This document shows, piece after piece, positions 1 to 7,587 of a DNA stretch of 12,355 nucleotides. The notes under the pieces are model-generated. The model was given only the letters and a program-made list of their open reading frames with translations, did no database searches and was not told where the DNA came from. The DNA is taken from NCBI GenBank assembly GCA_003488965.1, contig DNJW01000129.1, forward strand, positions 1-12,355. Reading direction: 5' to 3'. The position numbers were made by a program, and so were the translations under genes. Positions within the stretch are counted from its first letter, which is position 1. The number at the start of each line of letters is the position of its first letter. The stretch comes from Lachnospiraceae bacterium (lineage in GTDB: Bacteria; Bacillota; Clostridia; Lachnospirales; Lachnospiraceae).

Positions 1-74
1 TATAATAGAAGGGAATGGTTAATAATATTTTTAATTAAGCTGCTATAAAAATGATATAGAAAGAGGAGAGCAAA
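1..74 (+). other. AT-rich leader upstream of flgB
   Basis: This short AT-rich stretch precedes flgB and holds no gene. A purine-rich ribosome binding site (AGAGGAGAG, 62-70) sits 4 nt before the flgB ATG. A TATAAT lies at the very first bases, but any -35 element would be outside the window, so no promoter is claimed. The operon promoter may be here or further upstream. Confidence 0.5.
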
Positions 75-470
75 ATGATTCATTCAAATGCATTTGATTA
101 TATCAACGTGTTGCAAAAAACGGCGGATGCCGCATGGATTCGCAATGATGTGATTGCCAATAATATAGCGAATGCTACTACACCCGGTTATAAGAGACAG
201 GATGTGGCATTTGAGGATGAGCTGTCCAAGGCATTGGGGCATTCCAGATATAAGTCCATGGACGACAAAGTGGCCGATTTGAAGATTAACAGACTGTCTC
301 CCCGTACTTATACGGATTCGGCAGGCTATTCTTACCGTATGGACGGCAACAACGTGGATATTGAAACGGAAAATGTGACTTTGGCATCAAACCAGCTAAA
401 GTATAACGGTCTGATTAACTGCCTGAATCAGGAGTTCAAAAATCTCCAGACAGTAATAAAAATGAAATAG
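75..470 (+). CDS. flgB: Flagellar proximal rod protein FlgB
   Basis: FlgB forms part of the proximal rod of the basal body and is exported by the flagellar type III system. The protein is 131 aa, normal for the family. The N-terminal rod signature is clear: NNIANATTPGYK at residues 29-40, followed by AFEDELSKAL at 45-54, which resembles an export-gate recognition motif. The C-terminal helix (about 104-128, LKYNGLIN...NQEFKNL) is typical for pairing with the N-terminal helix in the rod. The ATG has a strong upstream AGAGGAGAG. It is the first gene seen in the operon and lies 26 nt before flgC, its usual partner. One oddity is a single cysteine at residue 116; exported axial proteins usually avoid cysteine. 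The call rests on clear family motifs and on synteny. Confidence 0.97.
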   Translation: MIHSNAFDYINVLQKTADAAWIRNDVIANNIANATTPGYKRQDVAFEDELSKALGHSRYKSMDDKVADLKINRLSPRTYTDSAGYSYRMDGNNVDIETENVTLASNQLKYNGLINCLNQEFKNLQTVIKMK

Positions 471-496
471 AAAACAGAAAATGAGGAGAGGAAAAT

Positions 497-940
497 ATGG
501 GTATTTTTTCATCGTTTAATATTAATGCGTCCGGTCTGACCGCGCAGAGATACCGTATGGATATTATTTCACAGAATATTGCAAATGCAAATACAACACG
601 TACTGCGGACGGTACACCCTACCGCAGGAAAGTGGTTACCTTTGCGGAGAAAGATTCGCATACGCCCTTTAGCCGCGTTCTGAATTCGGCCAGAGACAGA
701 TTTTCAGGGGATGGTGTAAAGGTAGACGGAGTATATGAAGATACGCAGACGGATTTGACAATGGTATATGACCCGTCTCATCCTGACGCGGATGAAAGCG
801 GATATGTGATGTATCCTAACGTGAATATCATTACCGAAATGACAAACATGATTGATGCCAGCAGGGCATACGAAGCGAACTCTACTGCTTTTAATGCCAG
901 CAAAGCGATGGCAGTGAAGGGGTTAGAGATTGGCCAGTAA
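497..940 (+). CDS. flgC: Flagellar proximal rod protein FlgC
   Basis: FlgC is the second proximal rod protein and assembles with FlgB and FlgF beneath the distal rod. At 147 aa it has the usual family length. The N-terminus (residues 4-35) carries the axial-protein pattern SSFNINASGLTAQRYRMD followed by QNIANANTT. The C-terminus shows the family ending YPNVNIITEMTNMIDASRAYEANSTAFNASK (110-136, quoted in part: YPNVNIITEMTNM, ASRAYEANSTAFN). The start is fixed by AGGAGAGG at 484-491, 5 nt before the ATG. It follows flgB by 26 nt and precedes fliE by 40 nt, the standard flgB-flgC-fliE order. No cysteine is present. The identification is secure. Confidence 0.98.
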   Translation: MGIFSSFNINASGLTAQRYRMDIISQNIANANTTRTADGTPYRRKVVTFAEKDSHTPFSRVLNSARDRFSGDGVKVDGVYEDTQTDLTMVYDPSHPDADESGYVMYPNVNIITEMTNMIDASRAYEANSTAFNASKAMAVKGLEIGQ

Positions 941-970
941 CGGAAAACAAGTAATGGGGTCTTAATAAAT

Positions 971-976
971 GGAGGG
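971..976 (+). promoter_or_regulatory. Ribosome binding site deciding the fliE start
   Basis: GGAGGG lies 4 nt before the ATG at 981 and overlaps the earlier in-frame ATG at 969. This makes 981 the better start: the 969 codon has no binding site of its own at a suitable distance. Confidence 0.75.
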
Positions 977-980
977 AATT

Positions 981-1304
981 ATGGATATTTCGTCACTTTA
1001 TAATATTGGTTCGGCGGCTATAAGGCAGGCTGCTGAAAATAGTCCGATGGGCAGAAAAGAACTGGAAAAGCCGGATTTGTCTTTTGACAGCATTTTTCAG
1101 AAAGCAGTAGAAAACATCAATACTACTAACAGCTACTTGTCGGATATGGAAAATGAAGAGATAAAGTGGATGCTTGGCGAGACGGAGAATACCCATGATC
1201 TATCTGTGGCAATGAACAAGGCAGCAACGGCTTTGCAGTATACGGTTGCAGTGCGCGATAAATTGCTGGATGCATATAAAGAACTTATGCAGATACAAAT
1301 CTAA
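981..1304 (+). CDS. fliE: Flagellar hook-basal body protein FliE
   Basis: FliE joins the FliF MS ring to the rod and is one of the first substrates of flagellar export. The chosen start gives 107 aa, typical of the family; an ATG at 969 would add four residues but overlaps the ribosome binding site. The central SFDSIFQKAVENIN (34-47) and the C-terminal helix with TALQYTVAVRDKLLDAYKEL (about 83-102) are the family signatures. The second of these packs as the rod-like helix. It follows flgC and precedes fliF by 38 nt, an interval with a small inverted repeat next to the fliF ribosome binding site. SFDSIFQK matches a motif also found in FliK, FlgB and the protein at 10069. The call is secure. 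Confidence 0.96.
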   Translation: MDISSLYNIGSAAIRQAAENSPMGRKELEKPDLSFDSIFQKAVENINTTNSYLSDMENEEIKWMLGETENTHDLSVAMNKAATALQYTVAVRDKLLDAYKELMQIQI

Positions 1305-1306
1305 AA

Positions 1307-1328
1307 ATCTGATAGAGATGAATCAGAT
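1307..1328 (+). promoter_or_regulatory. Small inverted repeat before the fliF ribosome binding site
   Basis: ATCTGAT (1307-1313) and ATCAGAT (1322-1328) can form a 7-bp stem with an 8-nt loop. It ends 2 nt before the GGAG at 1331-1334 that serves fliF. The stem has only two G-C pairs, so it would be weak and could be chance. It is listed because similar hairpins sit in the same place at other junctions of this operon. Confidence 0.3.
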
Positions 1329-1342
1329 AAGGAGACTTAAAG

Positions 1343-2944
1343 ATGGCAGATAGATTGAAAGGGCTTTTGGGCAAAGTTCTGGAATGGTGGAATAAATTCA
1401 CGGCAAAGCAGAAAACAATTATAGTTTCGGCTGCGGCAGGCATTGTATTGACGGTGGCGATTATCGTAACTTTATTGACCAGACCGCAATACGTATCGCT
1501 GATGCAGTGCGAGACAACAAAACAGGCATCGACAGTAGTGGAACTGCTGGAAGGCGACGGGATTACATATTCGGTATCTGATGACGGTCTTCATATCAAA
1601 GTTCTGGAGAAGCAGCTGTCGGATGCAGAACTGCTGTTAGGCGCGAACGATATCCGTTCGGATACATATACAATTGATAATGTAACGGACGGCGGTTTTG
1701 GGACAACCGAATCGGATAAGCAGAAAAAATATCAGCTCTATATGGAAAGTAAACTGGAAAAGCAGTTTATCGGTAAATTTACCGCTATAAAGAACGCTTG
1801 GGTAGAACTTTCTATTACGGAGAACGACGGAACATTGATTGCTTCGGAAGAGGAATCTTTTGCCAGTGTACTGTTAGAGCTGGATGGTGAATTTTCTTCG
1901 GATAATGCAGCTTTCCTTGCTAGGGCAGTAGCTACTGCTATCGGCAATAAAACGACAAATAATATTGTTATTATGGATACCGAAGGGAATATGCTTTTTT
2001 CCGGAGATGAAGAATATACGATATCGGGAGCAGCCACTTCACAGCTGAATGTAAAATCACAGGCGGAAAATCTTGTAAAAAATGAAGTAAAGAGGGTTTT
2101 GCTTGGAACCAATGAGTTTGACAACATTGAGGTTGCAAGCAATTTGTCGTTGGATTTTTCCTCCTCAGAATCGACGGAACATACCTTTTGGGCACCGGAC
2201 GGTCAGACCCAAGGGCTGTTAAGCCATGAAGACGTGTTTAATACAGAAAGTTCAAATTCCGGCTCCGGGGCACCTGGCACGGATTCTAACGGCGAAAACG
2301 GCACGACTTACCAGTTTCAGAATTCGGCGGAAAGCAGTTCGACGTCAAGCGAAGAATCAAGGGATTATGTGCCCAATGAGACGATTACCAGCAGGAATAT
2401 TCCGGCGGGACTGATTGTTTACGACGAATCTTCCATTTCCGTTACGGCGATTGACTATAACGTGGTAAGGGAAGAGGAAGCCAGCAGCCAGGGACTTCTC
2501 GACGGTATTTCGTGGGACGAATATAAGGCGGCAAATCAGGGCAGAACCCGGATTGACGTGGACGAAGATTTGTACAGCGTAGTGGCTAATGCCACGGGAA
2601 TCAGTTCTGACAATATAACGATTGTAGCATACCGGGAAAATGTATTTTTTGACAGCGAAGGCTTTAATGTATCCGCTGCCGATGTGGTTCAGGTTGTGCT
2701 GATTATTGTAATACTTGCATTGCTTGGGTTTGTCGTACTTAGAAGTATGCGTGGAGAGAAAGAAGAGGTACCGGATGAGGAATTGTCTGTAGAATCTCTT
2801 TTGCAGTCAGCGCCTGAAAATAAGGAGGATATTATTTTTGATGATCAGTCGGAAACTAGAAAACTGATTGATAAATTTGTGGATGAAAATCCGGAGGCGG
2901 CTGCCAGTCTGCTGAGAAACTGGCTCAATGAGGACTGGGGGTAA
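1343..2944 (+). CDS. fliF: Flagellar MS-ring protein FliF
   Basis: FliF forms the MS ring in the cytoplasmic membrane, the base on which rod, switch and export gate assemble. At 533 aa it has the usual length. Two membrane segments frame a large extracytoplasmic part: TM1 about 25-46 (IIVSAAAGIVLTVAIIVTLL) and TM2 about 448-466. The N-terminal ring-building domain is about 50-230, with YMESKLEKQF (132-142) and an AVATAIGNKT-like segment. Residues 300-340 form a Ser/Gly/Asn-rich linker. The cytoplasmic tail ends in DDQSETRKLIDKFVDENPEA and LLRNWLNED (about 500-531), the conserved FliG-binding tail. The ATG has GGAG 8 nt upstream. fliG begins 6 nt after the stop, so the partners are probably translationally coupled. 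Confidence 0.98.
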   Translation: MADRLKGLLGKVLEWWNKFTAKQKTIIVSAAAGIVLTVAIIVTLLTRPQYVSLMQCETTKQASTVVELLEGDGITYSVSDDGLHIKVLEKQLSDAELLLGANDIRSDTYTIDNVTDGGFGTTESDKQKKYQLYMESKLEKQFIGKFTAIKNAWVELSITENDGTLIASEEESFASVLLELDGEFSSDNAAFLARAVATAIGNKTTNNIVIMDTEGNMLFSGDEEYTISGAATSQLNVKSQAENLVKNEVKRVLLGTNEFDNIEVASNLSLDFSSSESTEHTFWAPDGQTQGLLSHEDVFNTESSNSGSGAPGTDSNGENGTTYQFQNSAESSSTSSEESRDYVPNETITSRNIPAGLIVYDESSISVTAIDYNVVREEEASSQGLLDGISWDEYKAANQGRTRIDVDEDLYSVVANATGISSDNITIVAYRENVFFDSEGFNVSAADVVQVVLIIVILALLGFVVLRSMRGEKEEVPDEELSVESLLQSAPENKEDIIFDDQSETRKLIDKFVDENPEAAASLLRNWLNEDWG

Positions 2945-2950
2945 AAAATA

Positions 2951-3964
2951 ATGGCCAGAACAGAGGAGAAGATTACAGGCCTGCAGAAGGCGGCGATTCT
3001 TTTAATTGCCTTAGGACCAGAAAGGTCGGCCTTAATATTTAAGCATTTAAAGGAAGAAGAAATAGAAGAACTGACATTGGAAATTGCAAACACGAGAAGC
3101 GTTACGCCGCAGCTGAAGGAAGATATTATAGAGGAATTTTATCAGGTGTGCCTGGCTCAGCAATACATTGCGGAGGGCGGTATCGGTTACGCAAAAGAAC
3201 TGTTGGAAAAGGCGCTGGGTTCCGACAAAGCGATAGACGTTATCAGCAAGCTGACTGCATCGCTGCAGGTGAAACCTTTCGAATTTGTAAGAAAAACGGA
3301 TGCTTCCCAGCTGCTGAACTTTATTCAGGATGAACACCCGCAGACAATCGCGCTTATTATGTCGTATTTGTCTCCGGCACAGTCGTCGATGATTATATCT
3401 TCGCTTCCGCCGGAAAGACAGGCGGATGTGGCAAAACGTATCGCAATGATGGACAGAACCAGTCCTGACGTTATTAAAGAGGTGGAGAAAGTATTGGAAT
3501 CCAAACTGTCAACATTGGTAAATCAGGATTATACGGTTATCGGCGGCGTAGATGCTGTTGTAGAAATTTTGAATACTGTAGACCGCGGAACGGAAAAACA
3601 TATTATGGAAACTTTGGAAATCGAAGAACCGGAACTGGCAGACGAAATCAGGAAAAAGATGTTTGTATTCGAAGATATCCTGCTGCTTGATGACAGGGCA
3701 ATACAGAGAGTACTCAGGGATGTGGATAATAATGATTTGGCCATTGCCCTGAAGGGCTCCAATGAGCAGGTACAGAGTGCCATCTTTAATAATATGTCGA
3801 AACGTCTGGCGGTTATGATTAAAGAGGATATGGAATTTATGGGGCCTGTCCGTATGAAGGATGTGGAAGAAGCGCAGCAGAAGATTGTCAATATCATAAG
3901 GAAACTGGAAGATTCAGCCGAGATCGTTATTTCCAGAGGCGGAGGTGACGAGATTGTTATATAG
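2951..3964 (+). CDS. fliG: Flagellar motor switch protein FliG
   Basis: FliG links the MS ring to the FliM/FliN C-ring and meets the stators to generate torque. The 337-aa length is standard. FliG_N (about 5-105) would bind the FliF tail. The middle domain carries the EHPQ motif at 128-131 that contacts FliM. The C-terminal domain shows MFVFEDILLLDD (237-248) and the charged torque helix NMSKRLAVMIKEDMEFMGPV (281-300). Its charged residues K268, R285, E292, D293 and R301 correspond by my alignment to the enterobacterial torque residues. The start lies 6 nt after the fliF stop with only a G-rich weak binding site, consistent with coupling. The 3' end overlaps fliH, whose ribosome binding site lies inside this gene. 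Confidence 0.98.
   Translation: MARTEEKITGLQKAAILLIALGPERSALIFKHLKEEEIEELTLEIANTRSVTPQLKEDIIEEFYQVCLAQQYIAEGGIGYAKELLEKALGSDKAIDVISKLTASLQVKPFEFVRKTDASQLLNFIQDEHPQTIALIMSYLSPAQSSMIISSLPPERQADVAKRIAMMDRTSPDVIKEVEKVLESKLSTLVNQDYTVIGGVDAVVEILNTVDRGTEKHIMETLEIEEPELADEIRKKMFVFEDILLLDDRAIQRVLRDVDNNDLAIALKGSNEQVQSAIFNNMSKRLAVMIKEDMEFMGPVRMKDVEEAQQKIVNIIRKLEDSAEIVISRGGGDEIVI
3941..3948 (+). promoter_or_regulatory. Ribosome binding site inside fliG deciding the fliH start
   Basis: GGAGGTGA is an almost ideal ribosome binding site within the last codons of fliG. Counting from GGAGG (3941-3945), 8 nt separate it from the TTG at 3954. The GTG at 3945 overlaps the site itself and so cannot use it, and no ATG occurs in frame before residue 20. 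This supports a TTG start for fliH. Confidence 0.65.
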
Positions 3965-4850
3965 CAGCAATATATATAAATTTCATCAAGTGAATATCCA
4001 GAATGATGATATGGTTCTGATAGACAATAATGCAAAGATTGCTAAAAAAATAGAGTCGCTGGAATCACAGATGCTGAAAGAGATGGGTGAGTGCGGGGAT
4101 ATGGATTCTCTGGATGGTTTTTCCAGCGGACTGGATCCCGAACAGGTAGATGCCCTTATCAGTGAGCTGGAGAACAGACCGGAGGGGGAAGAAGAAATGC
4201 TTCCCGAACATTCCCAGGATTCCGGTGAAGCATTGTCTCTTATTTCGGCTCAGGCTCAGGAAATTCTGGCTTCTGCCCATAGGGAGGCGGACAGTATCAA
4301 ATCCAATGCTTTGATAGAGGCTCAGGCGGATATAGAAAATCTCCGCCAGAGTACATATGAAGAGGCAAGAAGCCAGGGCTACGATAACGGTTATAATGAA
4401 GCAATCGCCCAGGTGGAGCAGCAAAAGGCACAGCTTCAGGATGAGCGCAGGCAGATGGAGGAAGAGTATCAGGCTCTTGTAAAAAGCCTGGAGCCTAAAT
4501 TTGTGGAAGCCTTGACTGACATATATGAAAAGGTTTTTCAGATTGATTTGCAGAAAGAGCATGATATTATTATACATTTGATTGCATCCACGATGCATAA
4601 GATCGAGGGGAACAGCAATTATCTGATTCATGTTTCCAAGGAAGATTATCCATATGTCAATATGAAAAAGAATGATGTGCTTGTATCGGCGGTGTCGGCA
4701 AATGCTTCGGTGGAACTGGTAGAGGATTTGACCTTGGGACCGAATGACTGTATTATAGAAACGGACGGGGGTATTTTTGACTGCGGCTTAGGGACGCAGC
4801 TGGAGGAACTGACACAGAAATTAAGGCTATTATCATATAGGGTGGACTGA
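3954..4850 (+). CDS. fliH: Flagellar export ATPase stator FliH (TTG start)
   Basis: FliH dimers tether the FliI ATPase to the export apparatus and the C-ring, and resemble the peripheral stalk of F/V-type ATPases. I prefer the TTG at 3954, giving 298 aa. The N-terminus then begins MLYSSNIYKFHQV, like the usual FliH opening, and the ribosome binding site is well spaced. A GTG at 3945 would add three residues. A long charged helical or coiled-coil stretch covers about 95-190, with the glycine-spaced helix QGYDNGYNEA at about 141-150. The C-terminal part (about 190-298) ends in the family pattern LGPNDCIIETDGGIFDCGLG. The start overlaps fliG by 11 nt, and fliI starts 2 nt after the stop. FliH, FliI and FliJ form one complex, so tight coupling is sensible. 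The family is secure; the exact start is moderately so. Confidence 0.93.
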   Translation: MLYSSNIYKFHQVNIQNDDMVLIDNNAKIAKKIESLESQMLKEMGECGDMDSLDGFSSGLDPEQVDALISELENRPEGEEEMLPEHSQDSGEALSLISAQAQEILASAHREADSIKSNALIEAQADIENLRQSTYEEARSQGYDNGYNEAIAQVEQQKAQLQDERRQMEEEYQALVKSLEPKFVEALTDIYEKVFQIDLQKEHDIIIHLIASTMHKIEGNSNYLIHVSKEDYPYVNMKKNDVLVSAVSANASVELVEDLTLGPNDCIIETDGGIFDCGLGTQLEELTQKLRLLSYRVD

Positions 4851-4852
4851 CA

Positions 4853-6184
4853 TTGAGAGCATCAGTTAATTTTGTAAAATATGAAAAAGTGGCAGAGGGT
4901 ACTTTTTATAAGATGAAGGGGAAAGTGGTCAATATCGTAGGATTAACGATAGAGTCGCTGGGACCTGAAGCCAAATTGGGAGATATCTGTTTGATTTATC
5001 CCGATACAAAGGAAGAACTAAAGCCGGTTATGGCAGAGGTGGTAGGATTTAAGGATAAAAAGACATTGCTGATGCCTTATGAAGCGGTGGAAGGCATAGG
5101 CTTTGGAAGTATGGTAGAGAATACAGGGCTTCCTTTGACGATTCAGGTAAGCGACGAACTGCTGGGACAGACGTTGGACGGGTTGGGCAGGCCTACCGGG
5201 GAGGGGGCAGCTGCGGTAAACGGCAAGATTTATTCGGTGGAGGCGCCGCCGCCGGATCCGATGAGCAGGGACATTATTGAGGATGTTCTTCCGCTGGGTG
5301 TCAAAGCGGTGGATGGTCTGATTACCATAGGAAAAGGACAGAGGATTGGTATTTTTGCCGGTTCCGGTGTGGGAAAATCCACATTGCTGGGAATGTTTGC
5401 AAGAAATACAAAGGCGGATGTAAATGTGATTGCCCTGATCGGAGAGCGGGGAAGAGAAGTCCGTGAGTTTATCGAAAGGGATTTGGGACCGGAAGGAATG
5501 AAACGTTCCGTAGTAGTAGTGGCTACTTCCGATAAACCGGCGCTGGAAAGGAATAAAGCGGCAAAGACGGCAACCGCAATAGCGGAATATTTCAGGGATC
5601 AGGGGAAAGATGTACTGCTGATGATGGATTCCCTGACCCGTTTTTCCATGGCACAGAGGGAAATCGGCCTTGCCAGCGGGGAACCGCCGGTATCGAGAGG
5701 ATATCCGCCCAGTGTTTATTCGGAGATGCCGAAACTTTTGGAAAGGGCGGGGCGTTCGAAGACTGGTTCGATTACCGGGCTCTATACTGTATTAGTAGAC
5801 GGGGATGATTTTAATGAACCGATTACAGATACGGCAAGAAGTATTTTGGACGGCCATGTTATGCTGAGCCGCAAGCTTGCCCATCGGAACCACTATCCGG
5901 CGATTGACATTTTGCAGAGTATTTCAAGGTGCATGAGCCAGATTGTAGGAAGGGAGCATAAACAGGCGGCGGGCAAGCTAAAAAATGTGCTTGCTACATA
6001 TAATGAAGCAGAGGATTTAATTAATATCGGCGCTTATAAAAACGGCAGCAATCCGAATATTGATTATGCAATAGAAAAAATAGAGGCTGTCAATGCATTT
6101 TTGATGCAGGCAGTGGAAGAAAAGTTTGATTTTGAAGAAGCGGTAAATATGATGGAAGAACTTTTCCGCGATTCCCGCGGATAA
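4853..6184 (+). CDS. fliI: Flagellar export ATPase FliI (TTG start)
   Basis: FliI is the F1-beta-like ATPase that energises flagellar protein export, working as a hexamer with FliH and FliJ at the inner face of the membrane. The 443-aa length is typical. The N-terminal beta-barrel domain is about 15-95. The Walker A motif GSGVGKST is at 170-177. GERGREV at 197-203 carries the likely catalytic Glu198. Walker B VLLMMDSLTR is at 254-263, followed by YPPSVYSEMPKLLERAG (284-300). The start must be TTG at 4853: an in-frame TAG lies at 4838-4840, and the next ATG (codon 21) would cut into the conserved N-terminus. AGGGTGGA (4839-4846) is the binding site. The gene ends in tandem TAA TAA, and the interval before fliJ holds an inverted repeat. 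Confidence 0.98.
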   Translation: MRASVNFVKYEKVAEGTFYKMKGKVVNIVGLTIESLGPEAKLGDICLIYPDTKEELKPVMAEVVGFKDKKTLLMPYEAVEGIGFGSMVENTGLPLTIQVSDELLGQTLDGLGRPTGEGAAAVNGKIYSVEAPPPDPMSRDIIEDVLPLGVKAVDGLITIGKGQRIGIFAGSGVGKSTLLGMFARNTKADVNVIALIGERGREVREFIERDLGPEGMKRSVVVVATSDKPALERNKAAKTATAIAEYFRDQGKDVLLMMDSLTRFSMAQREIGLASGEPPVSRGYPPSVYSEMPKLLERAGRSKTGSITGLYTVLVDGDDFNEPITDTARSILDGHVMLSRKLAHRNHYPAIDILQSISRCMSQIVGREHKQAAGKLKNVLATYNEAEDLINIGAYKNGSNPNIDYAIEKIEAVNAFLMQAVEEKFDFEEAVNMMEELFRDSRG

Positions 6185-6191
6185 TAAGCCA

Positions 6192-6220
6192 GGTAACGGT
6201 TAGATAAAGAATACGTTACC
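6192..6220 (+). promoter_or_regulatory. Inverted repeat between fliI and fliJ
   Basis: GGTAACG (6192-6198) and CGTTACC (6214-6220) form a perfect 7-bp stem with a 15-nt AU-rich loop. It starts 7 nt after the fliI TAA and ends 7 nt before the GGAGG (6228-6232) of fliJ. No U-tract follows, so it is not a terminator. It could protect or process the message, or bind a protein as a DNA palindrome; the sequence does not decide. Confidence 0.4.
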
Positions 6221-6244
6221 GGACAATGGAGGCCGGACAGCGAT

Positions 6245-6691
6245 ATGGCAAAGTTCATATACAGGATGCAGAATATACTGAATCTGAAGTTAAAGCTGGA
6301 AGAGCAGCAGAAGATGGAATTTGCCGCAGCCCGGAAAAAACTGGATGAGGAAGAGGATAAGCTGAATCTTCTTTTCCGCAGAAAAGAGGATTACGAAGAG
6401 GAAGGCAGAAGACTGAGGGAAGATAGCCTGAATGTTCAGGATATTCTTGATAACCGGAATGCATTGCTGCAGATGGATGAATATATTGCTTTTCAGAGAA
6501 TGCAGGTGGCAAGGGCGGAAGCCGAACTGGAAAAGGAGCGGCAGAAACTTCAGGAGGCAGTGCAGGAACGGAAAATTCAGGAAAAGCTGAGGGAGAATGC
6601 TTTTGAGGTATTTATGAAAGAGGAAAATGCCAGAGAGGGCAAGGAAATAGATGAATTAGTCAGCTATACCTATGGACAGAAAAGAAGGTGA
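6245..6691 (+). CDS. fliJ: Flagellar export stalk/chaperone protein FliJ
   Basis: FliJ is a small coiled-coil protein that sits in the FliI hexamer like the gamma stalk of F1-ATPase and couples it to the export gate. The predicted 148-aa protein is almost wholly charged alpha-helix, with two long antiparallel heptad-rich arms (about 10-65 and 75-130). This matches family length and architecture; the opening MAKFIYRMQNILNLKLKLEE is characteristic of clostridial FliJ. Position directly after fliI confirms the call, since FliJ sequences diverge strongly. The likely binding site GGAGG (6228-6232) is 12 nt from the ATG, longer than ideal, so initiation may be modest. The next gene starts 5 nt after the stop. 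Confidence 0.93.
   Translation: MAKFIYRMQNILNLKLKLEEQQKMEFAAARKKLDEEEDKLNLLFRRKEDYEEEGRRLREDSLNVQDILDNRNALLQMDEYIAFQRMQVARAEAELEKERQKLQEAVQERKIQEKLRENAFEVFMKEENAREGKEIDELVSYTYGQKRR
6685..6691 (+). promoter_or_regulatory. Ribosome binding site deciding the ylxF-like start
   Basis: AAGGTGA overlaps the end of fliJ and lies 5 nt before the ATG at 6697. A GTG at 6688 is in frame but falls inside this site. The ATG is therefore the likelier start, three codons in. Confidence 0.65.
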
Positions 6692-6696
6692 AGAAT

Positions 6697-7587
6697 ATGG
6701 CAGGAACAGAAGTAATAACAGATATAGATGCCAAGTCTGAAAAACAAAGGCTGGCCGAAGAGAAGAAGAGGCTGAAGGCAGAACAGAAGGAGCAGAAAAA
6801 AGAAGCAAAGCGCAGGGCAAAGGAAATTGCCATGCAGGAAGAGCAGTTGGATGACGGTGAAGCAGGGAGCAGTATTCCTGTATTTCTTGTTACCGGATTA
6901 ATCGTAGTAGTATGGATAGCGATTCTTTGTCTGCTGATAAAACTGGATGTGGGCGGATTCGGTTCCAGTGTGCTGACGCCGGTGTTAAAGGATGTGCCGG
7001 TAATCAGCAAGATACTCCCGGCGGCTGAAAAGCCTGTGGATACAGACGAAGAAGCAGAGGTGGACGGCTCTTACGGCGGCTATACCAGCCTGAAAGAGGC
7101 GGTGGATTATATTACGGAACTGGAACTGGAACTGCAAAGAGCCCAGTCGGCAGGAGCGGACAGTTCGGAGGAAGTGGAACAGCTGAAGGCAGAGGTGGCC
7201 AGGCTGAAAACCTTTGAAGATAATCAGGTGGCTTTCCAAAGAATAAAAACAGAGTTTTATGAAGAAGTCATTTACGCGGAAAACGGTCCGGGAGAAGAAG
7301 CATATAAAAAATATTACGAGTCCATTGACCCGGCAACGGCAGAATATTTGTATAAACAGGTAGTACAGCAGGTGGAAGAAAGCAACGAGGTAAAAGAATT
7401 TGCCCAGGCTTATTCGGAAATGAAACCGAAGGCTGCAGCAGGAATCATTGAAGCGATGACAGACAATCTTGGGCTGGCATCCCGTATCCTTTCTGCGATG
7501 AGCGCAGAGGACAGAGGAAATATACTGGCGGCAATGGATCCCCAGATAGCGGCGCGTATTACCAAGATTATGGATCCCGAATACTAA
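6697..7587 (+). CDS. YlxF/MotE-like membrane protein with MgtE_N-type C-terminus
   Basis: This is a single-pass membrane protein of 296 aa in the position held by ylxF (between fliJ and fliK) in Bacillus-type operons. Residues 1-58 are cytoplasmic and very rich in Lys, Glu and Arg, probably helical. A membrane segment covers about 61-83 (IPVFLVTGLIVVVWIAILCL). Residues about 120-165 are coiled coil (ELELELQRAQ...EEVEQLKAEVARLK). The C-terminal 60 residues resemble the MgtE intracellular N domain: FAQAYSEMKPKAAAGIIEAM, then repeats of the type AMSAEDRGNILAAMDPQIAARI. It has no channel domain, so it is not a magnesium transporter. Relatives are annotated as MotE-family, after a protein that acts as a chaperone for a motor protein in Sinorhizobium. 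Its role here is unproven; a scaffold or export-associated role is inferred from context. The C-terminal region should lie outside the membrane. Confidence 0.85.
   Translation: MAGTEVITDIDAKSEKQRLAEEKKRLKAEQKEQKKEAKRRAKEIAMQEEQLDDGEAGSSIPVFLVTGLIVVVWIAILCLLIKLDVGGFGSSVLTPVLKDVPVISKILPAAEKPVDTDEEAEVDGSYGGYTSLKEAVDYITELELELQRAQSAGADSSEEVEQLKAEVARLKTFEDNQVAFQRIKTEFYEEVIYAENGPGEEAYKKYYESIDPATAEYLYKQVVQQVEESNEVKEFAQAYSEMKPKAAAGIIEAMTDNLGLASRILSAMSAEDRGNILAAMDPQIAARITKIMDPEY

Noticed and set aside
1..6. TATAAT as a -10 promoter element for the operon
   Set aside because: It stands at the window edge in AT-rich DNA, so the -35 region cannot be examined.
2226..2414. Forward-strand 62-codon frame inside fliF
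   Set aside because: It overlaps fliF in another frame, lacks a ribosome binding site and is compositionally a shadow of the linker-coding region.
6697..7587. Magnesium transporter MgtE
   Set aside because: Only the MgtE_N-like part is present; there is one membrane segment and no CBS or channel domain.
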